Source: Polyangiaceae bacterium
GTDB lineage: Bacteria > Myxococcota_A > Polyangia > Polyangiales > Polyangiaceae
Assembly: GCA_015075635.1 (NCBI GenBank)
Contig: JABTUA010000002.1
Coordinates: 248,001 to 312,000 of the forward strand
Direction of reading: 5' to 3'
DNA length: 64,000 nucleotides
Shown: piece after piece, positions 16,047 to 25,724 of the stretch
Numbering within the stretch: position 1 is the first letter of the stretch
Layout: each line of letters begins with the position of its first letter
The notes under the pieces: model-generated
Databases searched by the model: none
Told to the model about the DNA's origin: nothing
Seen by the model: the letters and a program-made list of their open reading frames with translations, nothing else
Translations under genes and position numbers: made by a program

Positions 16047-17111
16047 ATGAGGGCCCTCGCCAAGCTCGCCGCGGCCGCAGCCCTGCTCGCGTCGTGCGGG
16101 CCGGCGGAGCCAGCACGCGCTCCCGCCCCGCCCGCCGCGTCCGCCGACACGCGCGCACCGAGCTACCGGGTCGTGGACGCGACGGCGCCTTTCTGGGCGT
16201 TCTGGCAATCCCACGCCCGCTCCACGCCGGAGGCGCGCCTCGCCGGCTTTCGCGAGCTGGTGATCGCCAAGAACCCCGCGCTCTTCGGCGACGGCGTGAT
16301 CGGCCGCGATCCGCTGAACCCCGACGAGCTGGGCGCGCGCCTTCCGCCCTGGCTCGCCAGCCTGGACGCGCGCATCGACGCCATGCGCGCCCTGGGCCGG
16401 AGCGTGGAGCAGGACCTGGGTCGCTTCGATGCGAGCTTCCGCCAGGTCTTCCCCGACATGAGCTGGGACGGCACCGTGTACTTCACCGTCTCGGTGGATG
16501 CCTTCGACGGCGCCGTGCGGCGCGTGGACGGCCGGCTCGCGCTCCTGTTCGGGCTCGACAAGATCGCGCTCCTGTACGGACCGGACGCGAGCGTCGGCCC
16601 GCTCTTCCACCACGAGCTGTTCCACCTCCATCACCAGAAGCTCTGCTCGATGCCAGAGCCGAAGCCCGAAGGTCCGAACGGGCTCTGGCCTCCGCTCTGG
16701 ACGGAGGGGCTCGCGGTCTACGTGTCGCACCACCTGAACCCCAAGGCGACGCTGCGCGAGCTCACCTTGAGCTCGGAGATGGTGTCGGCCGCCGATGCCA
16801 GGATGGCTCCGCTCGCCGGCGAGCTCCTGCGCTTGCTCGACGACGCGCGCGAAGAGGACTACCGCGACTACTTTCTGGGCGCTGGGCAGCGCGAAGACGT
16901 GCCCAAGCGCGCCGGCTACTACATCGGGTATAGGCTCGCCCGCTCACTCTCCAAGCAGATGACCTTCGATCGACTGGTGCGCCTCTGCGGCGAGGAGCTC
17001 CGAACGGCCATCGAGCGGGAGCTCCAGCGGCTGATCGCCGCGGAGCCTCGGTCGAGCGAGCGCGTCGGCCTGGCAAGACACTCACACGCCCGAGCTGCTT
17101 CGGGTGGGTGA
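16047..17111 (+). CDS. Putative zinc metallopeptidase lipoprotein
   Basis: A 354-residue predicted lipoprotein with lipobox LLASC (Cys17) and a Pro/Ala linker to about residue 38. The core contains LFHHELFHLHHQ (HELFH as the HExxH zinc site) and, about 40 residues on, WTEGLAVYVSHH, whose Glu is a plausible third ligand. This is the gluzincin-like arrangement of DUF2268-type putative proteases. The fold and zinc site are visible; the substrate is unknown. The C-terminal tail is Arg/Ser-rich. It follows the PhoD gene by 52 bases on the same strand. Confidence 0.7.
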   Translation: MRALAKLAAAAALLASCGPAEPARAPAPPAASADTRAPSYRVVDATAPFWAFWQSHARSTPEARLAGFRELVIAKNPALFGDGVIGRDPLNPDELGARLPPWLASLDARIDAMRALGRSVEQDLGRFDASFRQVFPDMSWDGTVYFTVSVDAFDGAVRRVDGRLALLFGLDKIALLYGPDASVGPLFHHELFHLHHQKLCSMPEPKPEGPNGLWPPLWTEGLAVYVSHHLNPKATLRELTLSSEMVSAADARMAPLAGELLRLLDDAREEDYRDYFLGAGQREDVPKRAGYYIGYRLARSLSKQMTFDRLVRLCGEELRTAIERELQRLIAAEPRSSERVGLARHSHARAASGG

Positions 17112-17201
17112 GCTACGCGCCGGTGCGCGTAACCGATCGCGCAGCACGGCTCACAAACCCGGGGAATCCGCCTGGTCCCGGGCTTGCTTGGCCCCCGGGG
17201 C

Positions 17202-18416
17202 ATGCTCGAGCTCCGACGCCTGGTGATCGCCGCTGCCGTGCTCTCGTGTCTCTCCGGGTGTGCGGGGCCGCGAGCCGGCGAGCAACGCGCGGCCGCCGCC
17301 CCTGCCACGGGTGCTCTGGGAAAGGGCGACCTCGGCGCGGCCGGGCGCCACGCAGAGGCAGCGCTGTCCCGCGACCGAAAGAACTCGCAGGCCGCGCTCG
17401 TGCGCGCCATCACGCGCTACGAACGGGCGATGAAGCAGGCGTCCAAGGATCTGCGCACCGTGGTGATCGGCGGGGCGATGGCAGGCGGCCTGAATCAGCG
17501 CTACCTCACCAGCGCGCTCGCGGAGCTGGACGCAGCGCTCCGCACTGTCGAGGGCGACCTGGCGCTCGCGAGCCAGGATCCCGAGATCTCCCTGGAGCTC
17601 TGCCTGGCCTGCTGGGAGAAGGACTGGAACGGCAACGGACGCGTGGACTCGCGTGACCGTCTGCTCTTCCAGATCGAGCAGGACGCCTCGGGACGGCCCA
17701 TCCCCGACGGCGACCCGCGGCGCAAGCCGACCTTCCGCTTCGACCTGGGCGACGTGTACTGGGCGCGGGCGTTCGTCGCCTTCCAGCGCGCGGCGATCGA
17801 CGTGCTCTCCGCCTACGACTTCAGCGAGCTGGATCGACTGCTCGACGAGCGGGGCACGCGCCCGCAGCGGCTGCGCCTGCGCCTGGTTCACCCGGAGCGG
17901 ATGCGGAGCGCGCGCGAGCACGTCCTTCGTGGGCTCGCCCACTCGGAGCAGAGCCGCAGAGCGTACCTGCGCGAGCGCGACGACGACCGCGAGTGGGTGC
18001 CGAGTCCGAGGCAGAAGAGCCACCCGCTGCCGCTGCCGGTGGACGGCGCCCTGTACGCGACCTGGGAAGGCGTGGTCGGCGACCTCGAGCGTTTGGTTCG
18101 GGGACAGGAGGGCCTCAGCGTCCGCGAGCTGGCCCAGCTCGGCGACCACCGCTGGGAGAACCCGCCCGGCGGCTTCATCGACGTGGGCGGCTCGTTCAGC
18201 GCGCCGCGGGACATCGTCATCGACCTCGACCTGCTCGAGCGTGCCGAACGAAAGCAGGACGTCGAGGCGGCGCTCGGGAGCCTGCTCGGCGCCAACTACC
18301 GTCGGCAGATGAAGCCGTCGCCCCTGCCCAGTCGGCTGTCGCGCATGAAGGGCGAAGTGGATCGCGGCGAAGAGTCCCTGGAGCGGAAGCTCCGCTACTT
18401 GTTCTGGATCAACTAA
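17202..18416 (+). CDS. Large lipoprotein of unknown function
   Basis: A 404-residue predicted lipoprotein. ATG at 17202 gives LELRRLVIAAAVL and lipobox CLSGC; a start at 17184 would only add residues before the positive region. The N-terminal third has two to three helices resembling TPR repeats (GDLGAAGRHAEAALSRDRKNSQAALVRA). The middle has DKD-type WEKDWNGNGRVDSRDRL, which resembles a calcium-binding dockerin/EF-hand loop. The C-terminal half is helical with no recognised motif. It lies between the peptidase lipoprotein and the GH35-like gene on the same strand. Confidence 0.6.
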   Translation: MLELRRLVIAAAVLSCLSGCAGPRAGEQRAAAAPATGALGKGDLGAAGRHAEAALSRDRKNSQAALVRAITRYERAMKQASKDLRTVVIGGAMAGGLNQRYLTSALAELDAALRTVEGDLALASQDPEISLELCLACWEKDWNGNGRVDSRDRLLFQIEQDASGRPIPDGDPRRKPTFRFDLGDVYWARAFVAFQRAAIDVLSAYDFSELDRLLDERGTRPQRLRLRLVHPERMRSAREHVLRGLAHSEQSRRAYLRERDDDREWVPSPRQKSHPLPLPVDGALYATWEGVVGDLERLVRGQEGLSVRELAQLGDHRWENPPGGFIDVGGSFSAPRDIVIDLDLLERAERKQDVEAALGSLLGANYRRQMKPSPLPSRLSRMKGEVDRGEESLERKLRYLFWIN

Positions 18417-18446
18417 TGGGGTCGGGATAGCGTTCCCGCCTCGAAG

Positions 18447-20501
18447 ATGCACGCCGCCCGTCGTCGCTCGCGCCCCCGCGCAGAAGGTCGGGTCGCTCTC
18501 GTCCCGGAGGGGCTCAGCATCGGGGGCAAGACACTGCCGCTCCACGCCGCGGCCGTGCACTACTGGCGCCTCGACCCGCGCCACTGGCGCGCGACGCTCG
18601 ACGCCACGAAGAGCCTGGGCTTCCGCTTCATCGACGTCTACGTGCCCTGGAGCGTCCACGAAGTAGGACCCGGCACCTTCGACTTCGGCAAGCTCGCCGA
18701 CGAGCGGGACGTCGCGGCCTTCGTCGACCTGATCGCCGAGCTCGAGCTCTACTGCATCGTCCGCCCCGGACCGCACATCAACGCCGAGCTCACCGGTTTC
18801 GGGCTGCCGGAGCGCGTGATCTGGGACGCGGAGTGTCAGGCGCGCTCCCCCCACGGAAACCCGGTGGTGCTGCCGGTTCCGCCGCTGGCGTTCCCGGTTC
18901 CGAGCTACGCCAGCGAGACCTTCCACTCCGAGGTGGCGCGCTGGTTCGCCGCGGTCGGCGCCGAGCTCTCGGGGCACGTCTACCCGAACGGTCCCATCGT
19001 GCTCTGCCAGGTCGACAACGAGGGCGCGCTCTACTTTCGCGACGGCGTGTACGACCAGGACTGGCACCCGGACTCGCTGCGGAAGTACCGGCGGTTCCTC
19101 CAGGCACGCTACGAGAAGGTCGCGGCGCTGCGCCGCGCCCACCGCGACGAGCACGTGACCTTCGCGCGAGTCGAGCCGCCGAAGCGCTTCGACGCCAAGA
19201 GCGCCGACGAGCTCGCTCCGCACCTCGACTGGGCCGAGTGGCAAGAACAGATGCTCGCGGAGTCTTTCGCCCTGATGCGCGAACACCTGACGAAGGTGGG
19301 CCTGGGCAGCGTGCCGATCTCCCACAACCTGCCGGTGAGCGAGGGCGCGACGCCGCTCGATCCGGAGCGCATCGGCAAGGTCGTCGACCTGGTCGGGCTG
19401 GACTACTACCACGGCGCCTCCGCGCCGCAGCGCACCGAGATCGCGCGGCGCACCACGGATCTCTCCGAGCGCTCGGCGGCGCGCGGCCACTCTGCGTTCG
19501 CCTGCGAGCTCGGCGCGGGTTTCCCGCCCTTCTTCCCGCCGCTCACCGAGCGCGACAACGCCTTCGCGGTGCTGACCGCGCTGGCCTACGGGCTGCGCGG
19601 CTTCAACGCCTACATGCTGGTCGACCGCGATCGCTGGATCGGCGCGCCCATCGATCCGACCGGGAAGATCCGGCCGGCTGCGGAGCCCTGGCGCAAGCTG
19701 CTCGCCGCCCTCGAGCGCACGCGCTTCGCCGAGCTGCGCCGGGACGCGGCCGTGCACATCGTCGTGCCGCGCAGCTTCCGCCGCCTCACGCGGGTGTGTC
19801 ACGCCTTCGGACCGCTGAGCGCAGCGTTGTTCCAGATCCTGGGCGGCGGCGCGCAGGAGGCGTGCTTCGAGGACGATCTCGGCCTCGGCGCGTCCGTCGC
19901 GATCGAGACGGAGCGCTTCACTCGCCAGCTCGAGCACGCGTTGGAAGATGCTCGCATCCCCTGGGCGATCGTGGGAGGAGATCTGCTCGAGCACTCGCTC
20001 GGGCGGGCCCGCTGGGTGGTGGTAGCGTGCACTGGCGGCCTCGAGCCAGAGCTCTGCCGCAAGCTGCGCCGCGCCTGGAAGCGAGGCGCAGCGCTCAGCA
20101 TCGGCCCCTACCTGCCGCAACGCGACGCCGCTTTTCTTCCGATGGACGGGACCCTCGAGCCCCCGAAGGGATCACGTCCCGTTCCGCCCTGCGTCGGCCT
20201 GGGAGCGGAGAGCCTCCACGAACTTGTCGCGAGCATGAAGACCGCGCTCGAGCTGCCGGCGCTCGACGTCGCTCCGAGCGAGCTACAGGCGACCGTCCAC
20301 GTCGATCGCGCGGGGACGCCGCGGGTACTCTTCGTGATCAACCCGAGCGAGTGGGCCGCCGAGGCGAGCGTCGGCGCAGAGGGCGCAAAATTCGCCGTCG
20401 ACGCCTTGGATGGCACGCGCTTCGAGGCGAGCGCGGGCAGGCTGAAGCTGCCGATCAGCGGTCGCACCGCGCGCATGCTGGAGCTTGTCCGCGACGACTG
20501 A
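18447..20501 (+). CDS. GH35-like beta-galactosidase
   Basis: A 684-residue glycoside hydrolase related to family 35. The TIM-barrel start is clear: HYWRLDPRHWRATL, VPWSVHEVGPGTFDF, IVRPGPHINAEL and the acid/base LCQVDNEGALYF (Glu192). A later ACELGAGFPPFF offers the nucleophile Glu. Family 35 removes terminal beta-galactose or related sugars. It has no signal peptide, only an Arg-rich N-terminus, so it is probably cytoplasmic. The C-terminal 250 residues are beta-rich (AAVHIVVPRSF, VLFVINPSEWAAEA), as in accessory galactosidase domains. It ends 51 bases before the YrdC-family gene. Confidence 0.8.
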   Translation: MHAARRRSRPRAEGRVALVPEGLSIGGKTLPLHAAAVHYWRLDPRHWRATLDATKSLGFRFIDVYVPWSVHEVGPGTFDFGKLADERDVAAFVDLIAELELYCIVRPGPHINAELTGFGLPERVIWDAECQARSPHGNPVVLPVPPLAFPVPSYASETFHSEVARWFAAVGAELSGHVYPNGPIVLCQVDNEGALYFRDGVYDQDWHPDSLRKYRRFLQARYEKVAALRRAHRDEHVTFARVEPPKRFDAKSADELAPHLDWAEWQEQMLAESFALMREHLTKVGLGSVPISHNLPVSEGATPLDPERIGKVVDLVGLDYYHGASAPQRTEIARRTTDLSERSAARGHSAFACELGAGFPPFFPPLTERDNAFAVLTALAYGLRGFNAYMLVDRDRWIGAPIDPTGKIRPAAEPWRKLLAALERTRFAELRRDAAVHIVVPRSFRRLTRVCHAFGPLSAALFQILGGGAQEACFEDDLGLGASVAIETERFTRQLEHALEDARIPWAIVGGDLLEHSLGRARWVVVACTGGLEPELCRKLRRAWKRGAALSIGPYLPQRDAAFLPMDGTLEPPKGSRPVPPCVGLGAESLHELVASMKTALELPALDVAPSELQATVHVDRAGTPRVLFVINPSEWAAEASVGAEGAKFAVDALDGTRFEASAGRLKLPISGRTARMLELVRDD

Positions 20502-20552
20502 ACGTTCGCCGCTTGGTTCTCCCGGGCAACGCGTGTAAGAGCGCGCGCGGCC

Positions 20553-21161
20553 ATGATTCTGGAGATCAACCCCGAGCACCCCGAGCCCCGGAAGATCCGA
20601 CGGGCCGTCGACGCGCTCGAGGCGGGAGAGGTCATCGCCTACCCGACGGACACCGTCTACGGGCTGGGCTGCGACCTGTTCAACAAGAAGGCGGTCGAGC
20701 GCCTGTACCAAATCAAGGGCATGCAGCGCGACCAGAAGCTGGCGTTCGTGTGTGCCGACATCAGCGACGCGGCGAAGTACGCCGTCATGCACGACAAGGT
20801 GTTCCGCACGCTGAAGCGCCATCTACCCGGACCGTACGTGTTCATCCTGGAGGCAACGCGCGAAGTCCCGAAGATCGTGCACATGCCGCGCAAGACCATC
20901 GGCGTCCGGATCCCGAACCACGCCGTGCCGCTCGCGCTGGTGCGCGAGCTCGGGCGGCCCATCATCTCGACCACTGCGGCGCGCCACGGCGCCGAAGGCA
21001 ACCCCGACCCCCACGAGATCGACGTCGAGTTTCCGGGGCTCGCGCTGGTCCTGGACGCCGGTCCCGGCGGCATCGAAGCGACCAGCGTCGTGGACCTCAC
21101 CGGCCAGGCCCCGGTCGTGGTTCGCGAGGGCGCCGGCGACGTGTCGGCGTTCCAAGACTGA
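20553..21161 (+). CDS. YrdC/Sua5/YciO-family protein (probable L-threonylcarbamoyladenylate synthase)
   Basis: A 202-residue YrdC-fold protein. The hallmark VIAYPTDTVYGLGCD is followed by the KGMQRDQKLAF loop, KRHLPGPYVFILEAT, VGVRIPNH-type IGVRIPNHAVPLAL and RPIISTTAAR. The family condenses threonine, bicarbonate and ATP to threonylcarbamoyl-AMP, the precursor of the t6A modification of tRNA. The compact length and loop also resemble the YciO branch, whose function is less certain, so I do not assign tsaC firmly. Translation starts at ATG. Confidence 0.8.
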   Translation: MILEINPEHPEPRKIRRAVDALEAGEVIAYPTDTVYGLGCDLFNKKAVERLYQIKGMQRDQKLAFVCADISDAAKYAVMHDKVFRTLKRHLPGPYVFILEATREVPKIVHMPRKTIGVRIPNHAVPLALVRELGRPIISTTAARHGAEGNPDPHEIDVEFPGLALVLDAGPGGIEATSVVDLTGQAPVVVREGAGDVSAFQD

Positions 21162-21215
21162 TCTCGGGCGCTGAATCTGCGCCAAGACAACAAAAGCTGG
21201 CCCAGTGCGCCCCGG

Positions 21216-21230
21216 TTTGGATTAAATTCG
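21216..21230 (+). promoter_or_regulatory. Possible promoter AT-rich element upstream of ferredoxin
   Basis: TTTGGATTAAATTCG is an isolated AT-rich patch in GC-rich sequence, about 55 bases before the fdxA start. It could hold a -10 element (TTAAAT). No convincing -35 box is seen. The ribosome site is AGGAGCCGAGG, just before the ATG. Confidence 0.25.
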
Positions 21231-21285
21231 CCCCCGAATTCGTCGCGGGCCGCGCGCCCGCGCCAGAGACAGGAGCCGAGGATTC

Positions 21286-21591
21286 ATGACGTTCGTCGTC
21301 ACCGATAACTGCAAGGGGTGTCGTTTCACGGACTGCGTTGCGGTCTGCCCGGTGGACTGCTTCCACGGCGACGACGAGATGCTCTACATCGATCCGGATG
21401 AGTGCATCGACTGCGGCGCCTGCGTGCCGGAGTGCCCCGTCGAGGCCATCTACGACGAGACCCAGCTCCCGGACGATCAGAAGGCCTGGCAGCAGGTCAA
21501 CGCGGACCGCGCCAAGGGCCTGCCCGTCGTCAACGAGAAGGGCAGCGCGCTGCCCGGCGCCGAAGACCGCAAGAAGGAGCTCGGGTTCTGA
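21286..21591 (+). CDS. fdxA: Seven-iron ferredoxin
   Basis: A 101-residue electron carrier with two Fe-S centres. The N-terminal cysteines (Cys9, 12, 17, 21, 25; NCKGCRFTDCVAVCPVDC) match the 3Fe-4S plus 4Fe-4S pattern of FdxA, and the second motif CIDCGACVPECP completes the 4Fe-4S site. The C-terminal 40-residue tail (LPDDQKAWQQVNADRAKG) is typical of the FdxA type. It is a cytoplasmic donor whose partners are not indicated by its neighbours. It ends 12 bases from the convergent lipoprotein stop. Confidence 0.93.
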   Translation: MTFVVTDNCKGCRFTDCVAVCPVDCFHGDDEMLYIDPDECIDCGACVPECPVEAIYDETQLPDDQKAWQQVNADRAKGLPVVNEKGSALPGAEDRKKELGF

Positions 21592-21603
21592 GACCCGAAG
21601 CCC

Positions 21604-22719
21604 TCACTTCTTTCCCAGCGTGATCGCGACGTCCGCGACCGACTGCATTCCCAGACGCTGATCGCCGCCGCCCGCTGGAATGAGCGCGGCGGCGAACGTC
21701 TGCTTGGACGTCCCAGTGCGCGCGAGCGGCTCGCCCTTGTGCAGCGTGAGCCTGGCTTCGGTCGTCGACTGGAACTGATCCAGCTCGGCGCCCGGCGGAA
21801 GGCCAGCGAACTCCAGCTTGGTCGAGACCGAGTAGCGCTTGGTGTTCACGCTGAAGGTGAGCTCTTCACCCGCGGCCTTCTCGAGCTTCACCAGACGGTA
21901 TGAGACGACCTCGGCGCCACTGACCATGCCCCGGGTTGTCACCAACCAGTAGCCGCCGGGGCCCACCGCTTCCTTCGGAAAACCGATGGTCGTGGACTCC
22001 AGCGCCTCGGCGACCGCCCGCAAGATCATCTCCAGATCCGGCGCGGCGCCCTTGGCCAGCTCGAGCGAGAAGTCGGTGCCGACCCCGCTGACCACGCGGA
22101 AGTGGATACTGCTGCCCTTGATCTTGGCGAGCTGAGCCGCGAGCTCCTTGCCCTGCGGACCGGCCGTGTCGGCGGTGAGCTTCACCTCCGTGACCTTGGC
22201 GCTGAGCGGCGCTCCGTCCTCAGCGGGCGCCACCACCGGCGCGGGCGCCGCACCCGGCGCGGCGGCCGCGGGCGCCTTGGGCTTGGGCGCTTCCAGGTTC
22301 ACCGAGATGGTCATGCCCGGCAGCTGCGCGCGGCCAAGGCGCAGCGTGACGTCGAAGCTCCCGCTCTGCTTCCAGCCCGCTGGAACGTCGCCGGCCAGCA
22401 CCGCGCGCGGTTCGCTACCCGCCTCACCCAGCACGATCTTCGGCGGTTCGCCGCGCTTCAGCTGCGTGTCGGCCTTGCCGTCCTCGAACACTCCTCGTTC
22501 CGGGGGCCCGTCCTCTGCCGCGGCGCTCGCGTCACCCTTCCCCGCCTTGGTGCCCGCTGCGGCGACCGCCTCGGCCAGCTTCGGATCGACGGCGGTCGTC
22601 GTTGCGCGCCCCGCGTCAGCTTCGGCCGCCTTGGTTTCCTTCGGCTTGTCCTCGCAGCCGAGCATCGTGGAGAGGAGTGCCGTAGCGGACAGCGTGAGGA
22701 GAACGCCCTTCATGGTCAT
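21604..22719 (-). CDS. Lipoprotein of unknown function, 371 residues
   Basis: Predicted lipoprotein: MKGVLLTLSATALL core, lipobox MLGC, then a Lys/Glu/Asp linker. Two ATGs (22717-22719 and 22711-22713) are possible; the second gives the cleaner signal peptide. The middle is Ala/Pro-rich (PKAPAAAAPGAAPAPVV), joining two beta-rich halves. The second half has alternating polar/hydrophobic strands (IHFRVVSGVGTDFSLEL, LTFSVNTKRYSVSTKLEF), like many outer-envelope beta domains. No catalytic motif is seen. It diverges from the large lipoprotein at 22784. Confidence 0.65.
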   Translation of the reverse strand: MTMKGVLLTLSATALLSTMLGCEDKPKETKAAEADAGRATTTAVDPKLAEAVAAAGTKAGKGDASAAAEDGPPERGVFEDGKADTQLKRGEPPKIVLGEAGSEPRAVLAGDVPAGWKQSGSFDVTLRLGRAQLPGMTISVNLEAPKPKAPAAAAPGAAPAPVVAPAEDGAPLSAKVTEVKLTADTAGPQGKELAAQLAKIKGSSIHFRVVSGVGTDFSLELAKGAAPDLEMILRAVAEALESTTIGFPKEAVGPGGYWLVTTRGMVSGAEVVSYRLVKLEKAAGEELTFSVNTKRYSVSTKLEFAGLPPGAELDQFQSTTEARLTLHKGEPLARTGTSKQTFAAALIPAGGGDQRLGMQSVADVAITLGKK

Positions 22720-22783
22720 GGCTTTGGCCCCGGTTTACTCGATGCGAAGAGGTTGTCTAGACCGGATCATACGGGCAGCTATC

Positions 22784-25690
22784 ATGGGGCCGATGCGCGC
22801 CTGGGGACTGCCGTTCGCCGCCGTGCTCTTGGTCGTCTCCTGCCATCAGTACCGAATGAGCCCCAAGCCGGCGCCGCCGCCGAGCCCGAGCGCGGGCACG
22901 TCCGGCAGAGCGCGTGCGCCGCTTCCGGAGTGGCTGCCCGCGTCCAGGAACGCCGCGGATACGCTGGCTCCCACGCCCTCCAATCCCGACGGTGGAGCCC
23001 TGGTCTCGGGCCAGCGCATCGTGCTCGGCGGCGCCGCCGCGACGCAACGCGCAGCTCCGCCTTTGGTCGGCGGCACGCGCGTGCCGCGACACATGGGCGG
23101 CGGCTTCCTGTTCTGGAGCGCCAACGCGCTGTACTTCGCCTGGACGTTCCTCGCCGATCTGGAGCCCGTCGTCGCGCTGGACGCCGCCGTGGACCGAGTG
23201 AGCTTCGCGTCTTCCTACGTGCTCGTGCACTCGGCGAGCGGCGCGCGCCAGGCGCTGTCGTGGCCGGGGAGGAAGCGCATCGCTCTGCCTGTGGCAGGGC
23301 TAATCGACGCAGCTTCGCTCGCGGATGGTCGCAGCGTCCTCTTCGTCGAGCCCGACGTGGTCGTGAGCTTGGGGGCCGGTCAGAAGGCCTGGCGGGACGT
23401 GAGCGACTCCGCGCGACCGGTGACCGGCCTCGTAGCGGGTGACGGCGAGCTGTGGCTCCGACGCGCGAACGGCTCGGCGCTCCGATTGGAGGCGGATGGC
23501 TCGCTGTCGTCGCACCGCACGCTGCCAGAGGAGCTGACTCGCCCGAAGAAGCTCCTCGATCCGCGCTGGCCTGCGTCGGTCGGCGAGGAGCCACTCGCGC
23601 GCGCGGTACGCCGGGGCGTCCCCCTGGACGAGCACACCGCGCTCGTCGAGGTCGCCGGTGCGCTCGCCAGGGTCGATCTCGCGAGCGGAGCGCTCCTCGG
23701 GATGTCTCCCGCGCTCCTGGCCAGCGCTCGGGATTGTGAGCTGTTGCCGGTCGAAGCCGACGTGCTCGCGCTGTGTCGGACCAGCCAAGGCACGGACGTC
23801 GTGCTGTCCGGAGTGAACGGCCCGAGCCCCAGGCTCGAGCGCCAGTTCGCCCGGTCCGGCACGTTCTACGCGGGGAGCAACGGCACGCTGCTGTTCGCCG
23901 GGCCTTGCGAGGCGCGGGCCGTGACCGCGCCAGCGGTGTGCGTCCGCCAACGTGACGGCTCCTGGCGAGAGCTCACGTCTCCGGCTTCCGCCGCCGCTGC
24001 GGACGCGGGAACGCCAGCGCGCGCCCTCAACATTGGGCGCTGGGTGCCGACGCGGGACGGCGGCGCGATCGGGCTGGTGAGCGGTGAGAACGCTGGCCTC
24101 TACGACCCCGCGACCGGCAAGCTGACTCGCTTCGAGAGCGATCAGCACCAGACCCAATACGCCCTGTTCTCCGCGCAGAGCGGCCTGCTCTCGGACGAGG
24201 TGGGCCAGACCGACGACGGGCGCATCGTCGGCTACGTCGGCAACGGCTCGTCGACGCTCCACGCCGACGGTCGCGTCGAGCCTTCGCCGCAGTCGTTCCG
24301 CGCCCTCAAGAGCGCTGGCCCGCTGGCGCTGGCGGTGGACGGCGAGAACCGCTTCTGGCAGTCGGCCGACTTCGGACAGCACTGGGTGGAGGTCGCGCGT
24401 CCTCCGGGCAGCGACGCCCGCCAAGCGCTCTACCCCGAGCGCTGCTCGCGCGTCGGTTGCGAGGCCAGCGGCTGGTACCGACTGGGCTATCGCAAGAGCC
24501 CGCCGAAGCCGAGCCTCGTCAACGAAGCGCCGCGCCCCGCGCTCGCGCCGCCCGGGAAGAGACCGCGGCTCTCGTGCGAGCGCAGCTCACCGCCGCGCAC
24601 GCGCTGGGTGACCCGCGCCCGCAGCACCGACGGCGTCCTGAGCGAAGAGTTCGACTTTGGTGCCAGGAAGCTCGCGGCCCGAGAAGGCGCGCTCGGAACC
24701 ATCAGCCTGGGCTTCGAGGCCATGGCGGACGAGCTTCTCTTGGGCGCGACGCTCTTCGAGCGCGCGGCGGAAGACACGGCTGCGCCAGGGTTCGCCGCGG
24801 CCCTCCGGCGGCCCCGTGTGTTGCGCTTCGTCGACCCGCTGGGCGAAGCCAGGGTCGTGGACACGCGCTTCAGCTGGCAGGAGATCTTCACGCGCGCAGC
24901 GCAGACGAGCAGCGAGCCGCCCAGCGCGCTGGGTGAGGACCGCCGCAGCGTCATCCCGGTCCTGGCCGAGAAGACCGACGGCGCTTCCGGGCTGCTGGTG
25001 CAGGATCCGAGCGGAGTCTACCTCTGGGCGCGCCCCGGGCAGGCCGCGCGGGTCGTGTCGCTCGGCAGCGAGAACGCGGCGTTCTCCGCGAAGAGCGCCC
25101 TCGTGCGCGGCAAGGACGAGCTGGTCGTCCTGTCGGAGGACGACGCCTGCGCGGCCCGCGTCGTTTCGGTGACGACTGCCGGGGCCCGCACCCTGCTCGA
25201 GCTCCCGCAGCGCCCGTCGCGGCGCGCCTGTCCGGTGAACGACGACGCGCTCGGGCTCGGGGACGACGGAAGCCTGTCGGTCATTCGCCTGCCTTCGCTC
25301 GAGCCCCCGTCTCCGGACGACCCCGCGCTCCTGCTCCGACCAGGGCAGAAGCCCGTCAGCCTCGCCCCGTGGGCCGCGCTCGGCGCCTGCCCCGCAGGCG
25401 GCACCGGCGCGCGCGCCTTGATCGCCGTGCCGCGGAGCTGGGTGACGCTGGAGGCCCCGGCCCTCGGTGGTGACGGCGAGACCTTCACGCTGGCGGTGGT
25501 GCGCTGGAGCGAAGCCGGGCTCTGCGCCGAAGCAATCGCGGTCGGAGCCGCACCCGTCGAGCTCGGCGGACAGGAGATCGCGACCATGGTGCTCGCGCGC
25601 TTCGGCGCCACGCCCCGGGCCGATCGCCGCGGCTTCGCTCTGGGCGCGGAGCACAGCGAAGACTTGACGTGCAAGCTCGTCGGGCCGTGA
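22784..25690 (+). CDS. Large beta-propeller-like lipoprotein
   Basis: A protein of about 965 residues. Signal peptide RAWGLPFAAVLLVVSC has a lipobox Cys; ATG at 22784 or 22793 is possible. The body is a long series of beta strands with alternating Trp/Leu/Val. One clear Asp-box motif is present, SADFGQHW (BNR type), and there are repeated RPVTGLVAGDGELWLR-like blades. Such repeats build propellers, here likely two or more. No catalytic residues for a sialidase are evident, so a binding or scaffolding role at the cell surface is inferred. Single gene, followed by a convergent small frame. Confidence 0.65.
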   Translation: MGPMRAWGLPFAAVLLVVSCHQYRMSPKPAPPPSPSAGTSGRARAPLPEWLPASRNAADTLAPTPSNPDGGALVSGQRIVLGGAAATQRAAPPLVGGTRVPRHMGGGFLFWSANALYFAWTFLADLEPVVALDAAVDRVSFASSYVLVHSASGARQALSWPGRKRIALPVAGLIDAASLADGRSVLFVEPDVVVSLGAGQKAWRDVSDSARPVTGLVAGDGELWLRRANGSALRLEADGSLSSHRTLPEELTRPKKLLDPRWPASVGEEPLARAVRRGVPLDEHTALVEVAGALARVDLASGALLGMSPALLASARDCELLPVEADVLALCRTSQGTDVVLSGVNGPSPRLERQFARSGTFYAGSNGTLLFAGPCEARAVTAPAVCVRQRDGSWRELTSPASAAAADAGTPARALNIGRWVPTRDGGAIGLVSGENAGLYDPATGKLTRFESDQHQTQYALFSAQSGLLSDEVGQTDDGRIVGYVGNGSSTLHADGRVEPSPQSFRALKSAGPLALAVDGENRFWQSADFGQHWVEVARPPGSDARQALYPERCSRVGCEASGWYRLGYRKSPPKPSLVNEAPRPALAPPGKRPRLSCERSSPPRTRWVTRARSTDGVLSEEFDFGARKLAAREGALGTISLGFEAMADELLLGATLFERAAEDTAAPGFAAALRRPRVLRFVDPLGEARVVDTRFSWQEIFTRAAQTSSEPPSALGEDRRSVIPVLAEKTDGASGLLVQDPSGVYLWARPGQAARVVSLGSENAAFSAKSALVRGKDELVVLSEDDACAARVVSVTTAGARTLLELPQRPSRRACPVNDDALGLGDDGSLSVIRLPSLEPPSPDDPALLLRPGQKPVSLAPWAALGACPAGGTGARALIAVPRSWVTLEAPALGGDGETFTLAVVRWSEAGLCAEAIAVGAAPVELGGQEIATMVLARFGATPRADRRGFALGAEHSEDLTCKLVGP

Positions 25691-25724
25691 GCTCGGCGCG
25701 GCGGTAGCACCAGTGCTCGGCCCG

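Noticed and set aside
17151..20120. Minus-strand open frame of almost 1000 codons
   Set aside because: Antisense to the lipoprotein and GH35-like genes; no motif; Arg/Glu/His-biased shadow.
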